Source of the DNA: Mitsuaria sp. GD03876
Lineage (GTDB): Bacteria > Pseudomonadota > Gammaproteobacteria > Burkholderiales > Burkholderiaceae_C
Direction: 5' to 3'
Assembly (NCBI RefSeq): GCF_029840635.1
Contig: NZ_JAOCCU010000024.1
Coordinates: 1 to 64,000, forward strand
Length of the DNA: 64,000 nt
Made by a program: the position numbers and the translations under genes. The number at the start of each line of letters is the position of its first letter. Within the stretch, counting starts at the first letter, position 1. Shown here in pieces: positions 1 through 8,694 of the stretch. The notes under the pieces were generated by a model that saw nothing but the letters and a program-made list of their open reading frames with translations, did not search any database and had not been told where the DNA came from.

Positions 1-119
1 CCGCCGGCATAACCGGACTGGCCGGCGCCGGACGAGCCGCCGTCGCGCGCCTTGGCCGCTTCCTGCGCCTCGCGCGCCTGCTGGGCCTCGGCGTTGTGCC
101 GCGCTTGTCCGAGCTTCAT
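1..119 (-). CDS. HpaA-like T3SS control protein (N-terminus only)
   Basis: An ATG at 119-117 overlaps the hrcS stop codon (ATGA), and the frame stays open to the window edge, giving about 39 residues beginning MKLGQARHNAEAQQAREAQE. The visible part is hydrophilic, rich in Ala, Gln and Glu, then Gly/Ser-rich. In Xanthomonas-type Hrp2 clusters the gene after hrcS is hpaA, a secreted control protein that helps export of pilus and effector proteins; position and translational coupling are the only grounds for the name. Too little sequence is present to confirm the family. Confidence 0.5.
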   Translation of the reverse strand, partial: MKLGQARHNAEAQQAREAQEAAKARDGGSSGAGQSGYAG

Positions 120-379
120 TTCTGGAACACGGCGGCGAACAGGTTCTCGCTGAACTTCATCAGCGTCGAGCCGGCCCACGGCGCCGTCACCACCACCACG
201 CCGGTCACCGCCAGCAGCTTGATGCCCTGCGAGATGCTCGAGTCCTGCAGCGACGTGATCGCCTGGAAGAACGACACCAGCAGCCCGATCACCGCCGACA
301 CCGCCACCGCCGGCAGCGACAGCAGCACGCACATCATCAGCGCCTCGGAGGTCAGCTGCACCACCACGTCGTAGGTCAT
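116..379 (-). CDS. hrcS: T3SS export apparatus protein SctS/HrcS
   Basis: An 87-residue protein with two hydrophobic helices (about residues 15-40 and 52-75), the usual size and layout for SctS (FliQ family), one of the small proteins of the inner-membrane export gate. The segment SFFQAITSLQDSSISQGIKL matches the conserved SctS/FliQ loop between the helices. It lies 32 bp downstream of hrcR in the same leftward operon, and its stop codon overlaps the start of the next gene. Family assignment is secure from sequence and gene order. Confidence 0.93.
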   Translation of the reverse strand: MTYDVVVQLTSEALMMCVLLSLPAVAVSAVIGLLVSFFQAITSLQDSSISQGIKLLAVTGVVVVTAPWAGSTLMKFSENLFAAVFQK

Positions 380-411
380 CAGATCGTCTCCTCGCCGCGT
401 CCGTCGGCGGC

Positions 412-1077
412 TCAGCGGTAGGTCAGCACCAGCCCGTGCACCAGCCGCGACCAGCCGTCCAGCGTGACGAACAGCAGCAGCTTGAACGGGATGGCGACGT
501 TGCTCGGCGTCACCTGCGACAGGCCCATCGCCAGCAGCACGTTGGCGATGACGATGTCGATCACGATGAAGGCCAGGTACAGCAGGAAGCCGATGCGGAA
601 GGCCGCCGTCAGCTCGCTCAGCAGGAAGGCCGGCGCCAGCACGATCAGGTCGTCCTTCTTCAGCGCCGCGGCCTGCTCGGTGGGCCAGATGATGGCCGCG
701 GACTTCAGGAAGAACTGCTTCTCGCGTTCCTCCGCGTGCTTGTCCAGGAAGCGCCGGAACGGCTCGCGCGCCGCGTCCGCCGCCTGCATGATTGTCTGCG
801 TGCCGGTGCCCATCGCGCCGCTGGAACCGCCCAGGTTCACGCTCTTGCCCGCGTCGATGAACACCGGCGCCATGATGTAGCAGGAGATGATGATCGCCAC
901 GCCGTTGAGCACCATGTTCGGCGGCACCTGCTGCACCCCGATCGCGTTGCGCAGCAGGCCCAGCACGATCGCGATCTTCGTGTACGAGGTCACCACCATC
1001 GCCGCGAACGGCAACGCCGCCAGCGCCAGCAGGACCAGGAACAGCGAGACCGGATCAGCGTGCTGCAGCGGCGTCAT
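412..1077 (-). CDS. hrcR: T3SS export apparatus protein SctR/HrcR
   Basis: A 221-residue polytopic inner-membrane protein of the SctR (FliP) family, the main subunit of the export gate. Visible family signatures are the N-terminal helix followed by VVTSYTKIAIVLGLLRNAIG and VPPNMVLNGVAIIISCYIMA, and the C-terminal stretch AIPFKLLLFVTLDGWSRLV. The central hydrophilic loop contains the REPFRRFLDKHAEEREKQFF region typical of Hrp-type members. Its start lies inside the 3' end of hrcQ (23-bp overlap), so the two genes are probably translationally coupled. Confidence 0.95.
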   Translation of the reverse strand: MTPLQHADPVSLFLVLLALAALPFAAMVVTSYTKIAIVLGLLRNAIGVQQVPPNMVLNGVAIIISCYIMAPVFIDAGKSVNLGGSSGAMGTGTQTIMQAADAAREPFRRFLDKHAEEREKQFFLKSAAIIWPTEQAAALKKDDLIVLAPAFLLSELTAAFRIGFLLYLAFIVIDIVIANVLLAMGLSQVTPSNVAIPFKLLLFVTLDGWSRLVHGLVLTYR

Positions 1078-2164
1078 GCGCGAACTCCAGCCGGGTGATG
1101 CGCACGCCGAGCTGATCGCCGATGGCGATCAGCTGGCCCTGGCCCAGCAGCCGGCCGTGGCAGACCAGGCGCACCGTCGCCTCGCGCAGCGGCACGTCCA
1201 GCTCCACCGCGTAGCCCGGCTGCATGCTGGCCAGGTCGGCCAGGCCGATGCGGGCGGTGTCGAGCTCGAAGGCCACCGGCAGCTGCAGCTCGTCGAGCGA
1301 GCCGGCGGCCGCCAGCGGCGCGTCGGAACCGGCGGCGTCGGGCATCGCGTCGGCCGCGGCCGGGTCGTCGGAAATCATGGGCGGCTCGGCAAGGTGCACG
1401 GTGAACTCCTGGGGATCGATGTGAAGGCGGGCCCGCCACGCGCGGCCCACGCCGCAGCGCAGCAGCGGGGCCTGCTCGCCGGCGAGCACGACGTCGCCCG
1501 GCTGCAGCGCGCGCAGCACGCCGCGGGGCAGGGCGCGCGAGAACAGGCGGATCGACGGCCGCAACGGCAGCCGCGCCAGCGGCGACAGGTCGATGCCGGC
1601 TCGGGCGATGACGGCGGCGAGGCGCTCGAGCAGCCCGGCATCGGCGTCCAGCAGCGTCACCGGCGTCGAGCCGCCAAGCACGACCGGACGCGCATCGCCG
1701 TGGTTCTCCGGGGCGATGTCGACCACGCGCATCGGGCCCAGCGCGGAGGCGAAGGCCTCGGCCCAACCCGCCAGCAGCAGCGTGACGACGGCACAGGCGG
1801 TGTCCCGGGGCCGATGCGCCAGCGCGAGCTGCAGGGCCGGCGAGGCCGCCGCGTCCAGGCGAAGGCTGAACCGGCCATGCGCGGTCTCGACGGTGATCCG
1901 CCACGGCATCGGCGTGTCCGGGTCCGAGCCCGCGGCCGGGTCCGCCGCCGGATTCGCCACCTGGTCCGTCGCCTGATCCGCTTCCTGGCGAACGGCCGCG
2001 GCCGCGACGGTGACCGTGGCGTGCCCCAGCGTCGATCGCAGCCAGGCGGTGAAACGCGCGTCATGCGCCAGGCGCGACAGCGCCGCGTCGCCGGGCGCCA
2101 TCGTCGGCAGCCGGCCGGCCAGCGGCGCGGCGGCGATCGATTCGGAAAGGGTCGGCCCGGTCAT
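1055..2164 (-). CDS. hrcQ: T3SS cytoplasmic ring (C-ring) protein SctQ/HrcQ
   Basis: The 369-residue product begins at the ATG at 2164, which overlaps the hpaP stop as ATGA; a longer open frame upstream is only hpaP read out of frame. The C-terminal 80 or so residues (LQLPVAFELDTARIGLADLA, then GYAVELDVPLREATVRLVC) match the SpoA/surface presentation domain shared by SctQ and flagellar FliN/FliM, which builds the cytoplasmic sorting platform. The N-terminal part is Ala/Asp-rich and poorly conserved, as usual for Hrp-type HrcQ. Gene order hpaP-hrcQ-hrcR is the Hrp2 arrangement. Confidence 0.88.
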   Translation of the reverse strand: MTGPTLSESIAAAPLAGRLPTMAPGDAALSRLAHDARFTAWLRSTLGHATVTVAAAAVRQEADQATDQVANPAADPAAGSDPDTPMPWRITVETAHGRFSLRLDAAASPALQLALAHRPRDTACAVVTLLLAGWAEAFASALGPMRVVDIAPENHGDARPVVLGGSTPVTLLDADAGLLERLAAVIARAGIDLSPLARLPLRPSIRLFSRALPRGVLRALQPGDVVLAGEQAPLLRCGVGRAWRARLHIDPQEFTVHLAEPPMISDDPAAADAMPDAAGSDAPLAAAGSLDELQLPVAFELDTARIGLADLASMQPGYAVELDVPLREATVRLVCHGRLLGQGQLIAIGDQLGVRITRLEFAHDAAAAR

Positions 2165-3024
2165 GTGATGTCGATGTCGATGTGCCGCTGGTCGGGCAGC
2201 GCGCGGGCCAGCAGCCCGCGCAACTGCGACTGGTGCGCGGACACTAGGGCGAGCGAGCGCGTGGACTGCGTGCTGAAGCGAAGCAGCAGGTGGTGAGGCG
2301 AAAACGTCAGCCGCAGCTCGGTGTGGGGCAGGGCCTCGGCGTCCAGCGGCACCTGGATCGTCCAGCTGTGGAAGGCGGGATCGCTGCCGTGGCACAGCGC
2401 GGCCACGGTGTCGGCGATCGAGGTCTCCCAGCCTTCGGGCAACGGCGTCCAGTTGACGGCCGGGATCGGCAGGTGGGGCGCGACGACCGCCTCTTCAGGC
2501 AGCGTCGCCTCGCCGTCCGCGCTCGATGTCTCCTGGGCTGCCGCGCCGGCCACGCCGGCGATCGGCGCCAGCGGCCGGCGACCGGCGGCCGGCCCCGTGT
2601 CCTGAGCGCGGGAGCCGTCCTTGCGGCGCGCGGATGCCGCGCCGCCGTCTCGCCGTCCGGCACCGTCGCTCGAGGAGGGCGCTTCGTTCGATCCCGTCCG
2701 GGAGGAGGGCGCGGACGCGGCCGCGCCCGGGTGCGCCGACGCGTGCTGCGGGCTGGCGGACGTCGATGCCGATGCCGATGCCGATGCCGATGCCGATGCT
2801 GATGCTGATGCTGATGCCGACGGAGGTGCGGGAGGCGGCGGCGCGGCGGTGCTCGATGGCGTGTCGGCCGCGAGCGCATCGACCGGCGCGAGCCCGCGTC
2901 GCACGCCGCCCAGCGCGCGCTGGAACCGTTCCGCGTGACGCGGGTCGACCGGCGGCGGCAACGGCGGCAGCTGCGGATCGCCGGCGACGATGCGCCGGAT
3001 CCGGCGGATCTCGTCGTCGGTCAT
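2161..3024 (-). CDS. hpaP: T3SS needle-length/substrate-switch protein HpaP (SctP-like)
   Basis: The 287-residue protein sits between hrcV and hrcQ, exactly where Xanthomonas and Ralstonia carry hpaP/hpaC, the protein that switches export from pilus subunits to translocon and effectors. The first 60 residues are Pro-rich, the middle is an unstructured Ser/Ala/Gly-rich linker with a pure Ser-Ala repeat (residues about 69-87), and the C-terminal 110 residues are compact (WETSIADTVAALCHGSDPAF, then LRLTFSPHHLLLRF), resembling the FliK/SctP C-terminal fold. Assignment rests on position and this layout rather than strong sequence identity. It starts 16 bp after the hrcV stop. Confidence 0.8.
   Translation of the reverse strand: MTDDEIRRIRRIVAGDPQLPPLPPPVDPRHAERFQRALGGVRRGLAPVDALAADTPSSTAAPPPPAPPSASASASASASASASASASTSASPQHASAHPGAAASAPSSRTGSNEAPSSSDGAGRRDGGAASARRKDGSRAQDTGPAAGRRPLAPIAGVAGAAAQETSSADGEATLPEEAVVAPHLPIPAVNWTPLPEGWETSIADTVAALCHGSDPAFHSWTIQVPLDAEALPHTELRLTFSPHHLLLRFSTQSTRSLALVSAHQSQLRGLLARALPDQRHIDIDIT
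2763..2818. repeat. GATGCC hexanucleotide microsatellite inside hpaP
   Basis: About nine near-perfect copies of GATGCC/GATGCT run in tandem and encode the Ser-Ala repeat of the HpaP linker. Because the unit is 6 bp, copy-number changes would lengthen or shorten the linker without shifting the frame. The same unit recurs in the large sensor kinase at 33.6 kb. Confidence 0.9.
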
Positions 3025-3040
3025 GGGCGCTCCGCCGCGC

Positions 3041-5107
3041 TCACGCCGCCACGCGGCCCAGCGGCCTCAGCTCGACCTGGTTGCCCAGCTCCTGGTAGGA
3101 ATAGACCCGCAGGCCCTCGAGCCGCGACTCGATGATCTTCTTCACGTAGCGGCGGATGTCCATCGACGTGATCACCGCGACGCCGGCCTCGGGCGCCTCG
3201 CCCGCGATGCGCAGCACCTTCTCGGTGATGGCCGCGGCGCTCTCCGGCGCCATCGCCAGGTAGTTGCCGGTCGGCGTGGGCTTGATGCACTGCCGGATCG
3301 CCTGCTCGACGCCCGGGTCCAGCAGGATCGCCGACACGTACTCGCGCCCGCCGCTGGCCTCGAAGGCCAGGTAGCGCCCCAGGTCGCCGCGCACGTACTC
3401 GGTCAGCAGCAGCATGTCCTTCTCCTTCGGGCCCCAGGTGATCAGGCTCTCGAAGATCGTGCGCACGTTGCGGATCGGCACCTGCTCCTCCAGCAGCCGC
3501 CGCATCACCTCGGCGATCCGCTGCACCGGCAGGATCTTCTGCACCTCGGCCACCAGGCCGGGGTAGTCCGCGGTCGCCTTGTCGACGATCCACTGGATCT
3601 CCTGCACGCCCATGAACAGGTGGGCATTGCGCCGCAGCAGCAGCATCACCTGCCGCGCCATCGCCTGCTCGATGTCCAGGCACTTCGCGCGCTCGGCCTC
3701 GGGCACCTGCGCCGCGGGCAGCCACAGCGATCCGGGCTGGTCGAGCACCGGCCCGTGCTGCTCGGCCGACGCGGCCCAGGGCTCGCCCGCGAGCGCGGCC
3801 GGCACCAGCAGCAGCCGGCCGGGCAGCTCGACGCGGCGCACCGGCACGTCGTTGATCAGCACCTCGAAGCGCAGTTCCTCCAGCGTGGGTTCGACCCACA
3901 TCGACACGCCGGGGAAGGGCACGCCCAGCATCGACTGCAGCTGCAGCCGTTCGCGCTCCACCGCCTGGTCCAGCTGCTGCGGCAGCAGCAGCGCGGCCAG
4001 CGACGCCGACATCCGCACCGCCAGCGGCCGTGAGAAGTGGGGCGCCTCCTGCATGATCGACGGCGCGTCGCCCTTGGCGCCCTCGCGCTGCAGCGCGGCG
4101 ATCGGCGCGGACAGGCTGGTGGCCTCGCCGGCCTTGCGCTGCCTGGACAGGTAGCGACCCGCGAACGCCAGGCCCACGCCCAGCGCCAGGAACTGCAGCG
4201 CCGGGAAACCGGGCACCGCCGCGAAGGCGATCACCAGGCCCGCGGCCAGGTACATCGCCCGCACGTTGGCGGTCATCTGCGCGAAGATCTCCTGGCCCAG
4301 CGAACGGGGTTTCTTCTGGTGCTCGTCGGCCACGCGGGTGATCAGCACGCCGGCGGCCACGCAGATGAACAGCGACGGGATCTGCGACACCATCGCGTCG
4401 CCGATCGACAGCACCGCGAAGCGGTTCGCGGCCTCGCCGGCGGTCATGCCGTGGTACATGATCCCCACGACGATGCCGGCCAGGATGTTGACCAGCGTGA
4501 TGATCAGGCCCGCGATCGCGTCGCCCTTGACGAACTTCATCGCGCCGTCCATGCCGCCGTGCATCTGGCTTTCCATGCCCAGCAGCGCGCGCTTGCGGCG
4601 CGCCTCGTCGCCGCTGAGCAGCCCGGCGCGCAGGTCCGCGTCGATGCTCATCTGCTTGCCGGGCATCGCGTCCAGCGTGAAGCGCGCGCCGACCTCGGCC
4701 ACCCGCTCCGAGCCCTTGGAGATCACGATGAACTGCACCACCGTGATGATGATGAACACCACGATGCCCACCACCAGGTTGCCGCCGACGACCAGCTCGC
4801 CGAAGCTCTCGATCAGGTGGCCGGCGTCGGCGTGCAGCAGGATGGACTTCGTGGACGCGATGTTCAGCGACAGCCGGAACAGCGTCGTGAACAGCAGCAG
4901 CGACGGGAACGAGGACAGCGCCACCGCGTTCGGGATGAACAGCGAGGTCATCAGCAGCAGCACGCTCACCGCCAGGTTCACCGCCAGCAGGCTGTCGATG
5001 GCCACCGTGGGCAGCGGCAGGATCATCAGCCCCACGATCGCCACCACGAGGAAGCTCATCGCGAGGTCGTTGCCCCAGGTGCTCTTGTCGGTCAGGGATT
5101 TCGCCAT
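3041..5107 (-). CDS. hrcV: T3SS major export gate protein SctV/HrcV
   Basis: A 688-residue protein, the normal length for SctV (FlhA/LcrD family). The N-terminal half has the expected seven or eight membrane spans (for example MSFLVVAIVGLMILPLPTVA and AVNLAVSVLLLMTSLFIPNA) and the FHIPEP-like region with RFTLDAMPGKQMSIDADLRA. The C-terminal half from about residue 350 is the cytoplasmic domain that forms the nonameric ring for docking of chaperone-substrate complexes. It follows hrcU after 20 bp and precedes hpaP, as in Hrp2 clusters. Nothing indicates disruption. Confidence 0.97.
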   Translation of the reverse strand: MAKSLTDKSTWGNDLAMSFLVVAIVGLMILPLPTVAIDSLLAVNLAVSVLLLMTSLFIPNAVALSSFPSLLLFTTLFRLSLNIASTKSILLHADAGHLIESFGELVVGGNLVVGIVVFIIITVVQFIVISKGSERVAEVGARFTLDAMPGKQMSIDADLRAGLLSGDEARRKRALLGMESQMHGGMDGAMKFVKGDAIAGLIITLVNILAGIVVGIMYHGMTAGEAANRFAVLSIGDAMVSQIPSLFICVAAGVLITRVADEHQKKPRSLGQEIFAQMTANVRAMYLAAGLVIAFAAVPGFPALQFLALGVGLAFAGRYLSRQRKAGEATSLSAPIAALQREGAKGDAPSIMQEAPHFSRPLAVRMSASLAALLLPQQLDQAVERERLQLQSMLGVPFPGVSMWVEPTLEELRFEVLINDVPVRRVELPGRLLLVPAALAGEPWAASAEQHGPVLDQPGSLWLPAAQVPEAERAKCLDIEQAMARQVMLLLRRNAHLFMGVQEIQWIVDKATADYPGLVAEVQKILPVQRIAEVMRRLLEEQVPIRNVRTIFESLITWGPKEKDMLLLTEYVRGDLGRYLAFEASGGREYVSAILLDPGVEQAIRQCIKPTPTGNYLAMAPESAAAITEKVLRIAGEAPEAGVAVITSMDIRRYVKKIIESRLEGLRVYSYQELGNQVELRPLGRVAA

Positions 5108-5127
5108 GGGGAACTCCGGTCAGGCGA

Positions 5128-6222
5128 TCAGCGCGGCGAGGCCGGCGAGGCGGATGAGGCGGCGGGCGATCCGCCGGCCGGCGTCACGCGGTCCAGCATC
5201 GCGACCCAGCGCAGCACGGTGGCGACGGCCTCGAACAGCGCCTCGGGCACGGTCTCGTCGACCGGCACCTTGAACAGCGCGCGCGCCAGCGGCGGGTCGC
5301 CGACGATGGGCACGCCGGCGGCCTCGGCGATGCGGCGGATCTCCATCGCCTGCGCGTCCGCGCCCTTGGCCACGATCAGCGGCAGCGGCGTCTGGCCGGG
5401 CAGGTAGCGCAGGGCCACCGCGTAGTGGGTCGGGTTGGTGACGACGACGGTCGCGTTCGGCACCGTCTGCTTGGGGCTGCTGTGGGCGAGCTCGAAGGCG
5501 AGCCGCTTGCGCTGGCCCTTCATCATCGGGTCGCCTTCCATTTCCTTGTACTCGCGCTTGAGCTCGTCCTTGTCCATGCGCTGGTCGCGGATGAACAGCC
5601 AGCGCTGCAGCGCGAAGTCCACCGGCCCCAGCACCACCAGCGCGATCACGGCGGCGACGAACAGCTTGAGCATCGCGGCCCAGGCCACGGCGGCGACGCC
5701 GGCGGGCGTCTGCGTGGCCGCGCCGACCATCAGCGGGATCAGGCCCATCGTGATCATCGCGACCACGCTGCCGACCAGGATCGCCTTGAACACGGTCTTC
5801 GCGAACTCGATCAGCGAGCGCAGCGAGATCAGCTTCTTCAGCCCCGAGCCCGGATTGACCTTGTCGAAGTTGGGCGTCAGCGGCTCGAAGGTGATGTTGA
5901 AGCCGACCTGCGCGAACGACGCGACCAGGCCGACGAAGATCGCCGCGACCACGAAGGGCAGCACGATCCACAGGCCCTCGATGGCCATGTCGTAGGCGAT
6001 TGCGAGCATGTCCTCGTCGGTGCGGGCCTGCAGTCCCAGGCCGCTGGCCAGCGCGAACAGCCGCTCCAGGTGGCCGAAGGCGGTGCCGGCCGCCGCGCTC
6101 AGGCACACCGTCACCACCAGCAGCCCGGCCGCGGCGTTGATGTCCTGGCTCTTGGGCGACTGGCCCTTCTTCTTCGCGTCGTCCAGCTTCTTCTGGCTGG
6201 GCTGTTCGGTCTTCTCACCCAT
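5128..6222 (-). CDS. hrcU: T3SS autoprotease and specificity switch SctU/HrcU
   Basis: A 364-residue member of the SctU (FlhB/YscU) family. The N-terminus MGEKTEQPSQKKLDDAKKKG is the classic family start, followed by four membrane helices and a cytoplasmic domain. The self-cleavage motif NPTH is present (VVVTNPTHYAVALRY, around residue 265), so substrate switching should be intact. The ATG at 6222 lies only 9 bp after the stop of the acetyltransferase gene, which makes hrcU the second gene of the operon. Confidence 0.97.
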   Translation of the reverse strand: MGEKTEQPSQKKLDDAKKKGQSPKSQDINAAAGLLVVTVCLSAAAGTAFGHLERLFALASGLGLQARTDEDMLAIAYDMAIEGLWIVLPFVVAAIFVGLVASFAQVGFNITFEPLTPNFDKVNPGSGLKKLISLRSLIEFAKTVFKAILVGSVVAMITMGLIPLMVGAATQTPAGVAAVAWAAMLKLFVAAVIALVVLGPVDFALQRWLFIRDQRMDKDELKREYKEMEGDPMMKGQRKRLAFELAHSSPKQTVPNATVVVTNPTHYAVALRYLPGQTPLPLIVAKGADAQAMEIRRIAEAAGVPIVGDPPLARALFKVPVDETVPEALFEAVATVLRWVAMLDRVTPAGGSPAASSASPASPR

Positions 6223-6231
6223 GGCGCGCGC

Positions 6232-6912
6232 TCACGAGACGGCCGCGGGCAGCACCAGGCCCAGCATCAGCATGTCGCGGCGCTTGCCGAAGGCGGTGAT
6301 CGCGCCGGGCAGCACGCCCCAGGACGCGAAGCCCGCATGGCGCAGCACCGTGAGGCTGGGCCCGTTGTCGCTCCACACCATCGCCAGCAGCCGGTCCACG
6401 CCCCAGCCGGGCGCCTGCCCGATCACGTGGCGGACCATCTGCGCGCCGACGCCGCGGCCGCGCCAGCGCGGCGCGACGTAGTAGGCCAGCTCGAACAGCG
6501 AGGACAGCCCCGGCCGGTCGTGCAGGCCGAGCGACCCCAGCCAGCCGACGATCTCCCTGTCATGCACGGCCACCAGCAGGTGGCGCCGGTGATGCAGGTG
6601 GGCGACGACCTGCATCCGCGCCATCGGCAGGCTCATCGGGCCGAGGTAGTGCGGGGAGGGCGGCTCCGTCATCTCCCGGGTGCGGGCCAGCTCGCTGGCC
6701 AGCCAGTGCGGGGCGACGGCCTCGGCCGTGTCGTCGGGCTGGTAGGGCCGGGTGCGCAGCGACGCGTTGTAGATCGCCGCGATCGACGCCGCGTCGGCAA
6801 TGTCCGCGGGGCGCATCTCGATGGGCAGCGGGGTCAGGCGGGCGGCCGATTCGGCGAGCGAGACGGACAGCGCCCGGACCTGCGGTTCGATCGGTGAAAA
6901 GGCAAGCGACAC
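6232..6912 (-). CDS. GNAT-family N-acetyltransferase heading the T3SS operon
   Basis: A 226-residue protein starting at GTG 6912, with AGGAGGA 7 bases ahead; the longer open frame above it is spurious. The GNAT acetyl-CoA binding motif is visible as YYVAPRWRGRGVGAQMVRHV (around 155-175), followed by motif B (NGPSLTVLRHAGF). The start of the fold (IEMRPADIADAASIAAIYNA) resembles phosphinothricin-type acetyltransferases. The first 30 residues (SLAFSPIEPQVRALSVSLAE) are an extra Ser-rich segment before the fold. As the first gene after the PIP box and 9 bp from hrcU, it is co-expressed with the secretion machine. It may be a secreted effector or modify a T3SS component; neither is shown. Confidence 0.85.
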   Translation of the reverse strand: MSLAFSPIEPQVRALSVSLAESAARLTPLPIEMRPADIADAASIAAIYNASLRTRPYQPDDTAEAVAPHWLASELARTREMTEPPSPHYLGPMSLPMARMQVVAHLHHRRHLLVAVHDREIVGWLGSLGLHDRPGLSSLFELAYYVAPRWRGRGVGAQMVRHVIGQAPGWGVDRLLAMVWSDNGPSLTVLRHAGFASWGVLPGAITAFGKRRDMLMLGLVLPAAVS

Positions 6913-6973
6913 GTGGGCTCCTCCTGGTCGTGGCTCACTGTCGGCGGCCACGCGCAGGGGACACGGGGATGGG

Positions 6974-6998
6974 GCGAAGCGGTTTGCGCGGATGCGAA
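6974..6998 (-). promoter_or_regulatory. Perfect PIP box (HrpB/HrpX binding site)
   Basis: On the minus strand the sequence reads TTCGC, 15 bases, TTCGC, the exact plant-inducible-promoter consensus bound by HrpX and, as TTCG-N16-TTCG, by HrpB. It lies 62 bp ahead of the acetyltransferase GTG codon and so should drive the whole acetyltransferase-hrc operon. The expected -10 zone about 30 bases downstream contains only an imperfect match (CAGTGA against YANNNT). The regulator that would bind it is encoded divergently. Confidence 0.85.
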
Positions 6999-7155
6999 AT
7001 CGCGCCGGGCGTCCAGGTCTCGCGCTCGGAGCGGCGTGAGGATTGTTGAGGATTTCATCGTGAAGACATGAGCCCGCCGCGCAGGGGCGCTGCCTAGCAT
7101 TCGCTGCCGTCGCGACATGGCGGCCTGCATCGAAATGCGAAGGAAGGGAGTTCAC

Positions 7156-8676
7156 ATGTTGTTGCTTGCGCTGGGAAGCCTGCGGGTATCGGACAGGGAC
7201 GCGGACGTGGCCGACGCGCTGCGGCGCGGCGATGTGCAGGAGGCCTTGCGCCTGGGACTGGGCCGGCTGGACCGCGGGCCGTCCGGCGATCCGCAGCGGC
7301 TCGCCGCGCTGGGCCAGGTGCTGGGCCAGGCGCTGCTGGCGGCCGGCCGCGACGAGCAGGCCGAGGAACTCTTCCAGAAACAGCTGCGCCTGTACGAGGC
7401 GCTGCCGCGGGCGCAGGTGCGCTGGTTCTCGTCGATGGACCGCGGCTTCCTGTTCCTGCACCTGAACAAGCCGGGCCGCGCGGCCGAGTCCTTCAACGTC
7501 GTCGCCGATGCCGAGGACGCACCGCTGGCGCTGCGCGTCGACGCGCTGGCCGGCATGGCGCAGGCGATGCAGGCCATGGGCGAGCACCGCCGCGCCACGC
7601 GCACGCTGGCGGTCGCCGCGGCGCTGGCGTCCTCGCCGCAGGCCCCGGCGGCGATGCGGGCGCTGCTGACGGCGATCGGGCTGGAGATCGACGTGTGCCG
7701 CGCGGTGCGGCGCTTCGACGACGTGCCCGCCGTCGAACCGGCGCGCGAACGCGAGACCGTCGGCGCGCTGCGCGCGTCGGCGAGCGCGCTGGCGGCGATG
7801 CCGGCGGCGGTCGCGCGGCTCGAGTTCCTGATCGCGTTGATGACCATCGAGGCGGGCCAGTCCGGCGGCGGCCACGACGGCCTCTTCGACGGCGTGCGCT
7901 GGCAGCGCGAGCGGCGCCTGCCGCCGCTGGAGGAACGCGCCCGCGTCGAGGCGGCGCTGGCGTTGCTCGAGCGCGGCCAGGCGCGCACCGCCTATGACAT
8001 CCTCGGCCCGCTGGCGATCGACGACGGCCGGCAGCTGCACCACCGCCACGCGATCGAACTGCGGTACTGCGCATCCAAGCTGCATGCGGTCAACGGCCGG
8101 CATGCCGACGCGCTGCGCTGCTACCGCCAGCACGCGCAACTCTCGCTGGCGCGGCTGCGCTTCGAGCTGACGCGGATGCCGTACTCCCGGTTCCTGGAAC
8201 AGCAGGAGCGCGCCGAGCAGGCCGACGCCGACCAGCTGCGGCTGCCGCCGCGCTACCGACGCGCCTACCAATACATCCTGGACCACCTGCACGACCGCAC
8301 GCTGTCGGTGCGGCGCATCGCCGCCGAGATCGACGTCACCGAGCGGGCGCTGCAGATGGCGTTCCGCTCGCACCTCGGGCTGACGCCGGCGGAGGTGATC
8401 CGCAAGCTGCGCATGGCCTGCATCCGCACTGAGCTCCAGCAGATGGCCGGCCGCGACAGCGTGCTGGCGGTGGCCGCGCGCTGGGGCCTGGCCAACCGCT
8501 CGACGCTGGCGCACAACTACCGCCAGCAATTCGGCGAGACGCCCAGCGCGACCTCCGGCCAGGCAGGCCAGATCGAGCGCCCCTCGATCGCGGTGGCGAT
8601 GTCTACCGCGGCGGCCGTCGCCACGGCGGCCGCGGCCATCGAGCCGCCGAGGTCGCTGGTGCTCGGGGCGGACTGA
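7156..8676 (+). CDS. hrpB: HrpB/HrpX-type AraC-family master regulator of T3SS
   Basis: The best start is ATG 7156, preceded by AGGAAGGGAG at 7141-7150; an in-frame ATG at 7117 lacks a ribosome site. The 506-residue product has an all-helical, Ala/Arg/Leu-rich N-terminal region of TPR-like character (to about 340) and a C-terminal AraC DNA-binding domain (about 365-480) with two helix-turn-helix units (LSVRRIAAEIDVTERALQMA and VLAVAARWGLANRSTLAHNY). Length and layout match HrpB of Ralstonia and HrpX of Xanthomonas (about 475 residues). Its location next to the hrc operon, the PIP box and an hrpII-box effector supports the role of T3SS activator. Confidence 0.85.
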   Translation: MLLLALGSLRVSDRDADVADALRRGDVQEALRLGLGRLDRGPSGDPQRLAALGQVLGQALLAAGRDEQAEELFQKQLRLYEALPRAQVRWFSSMDRGFLFLHLNKPGRAAESFNVVADAEDAPLALRVDALAGMAQAMQAMGEHRRATRTLAVAAALASSPQAPAAMRALLTAIGLEIDVCRAVRRFDDVPAVEPARERETVGALRASASALAAMPAAVARLEFLIALMTIEAGQSGGGHDGLFDGVRWQRERRLPPLEERARVEAALALLERGQARTAYDILGPLAIDDGRQLHHRHAIELRYCASKLHAVNGRHADALRCYRQHAQLSLARLRFELTRMPYSRFLEQQERAEQADADQLRLPPRYRRAYQYILDHLHDRTLSVRRIAAEIDVTERALQMAFRSHLGLTPAEVIRKLRMACIRTELQQMAGRDSVLAVAARWGLANRSTLAHNYRQQFGETPSATSGQAGQIERPSIAVAMSTAAAVATAAAAIEPPRSLVLGAD

Positions 8677-8694
8677 CGGCGGACGCGACCGGTC

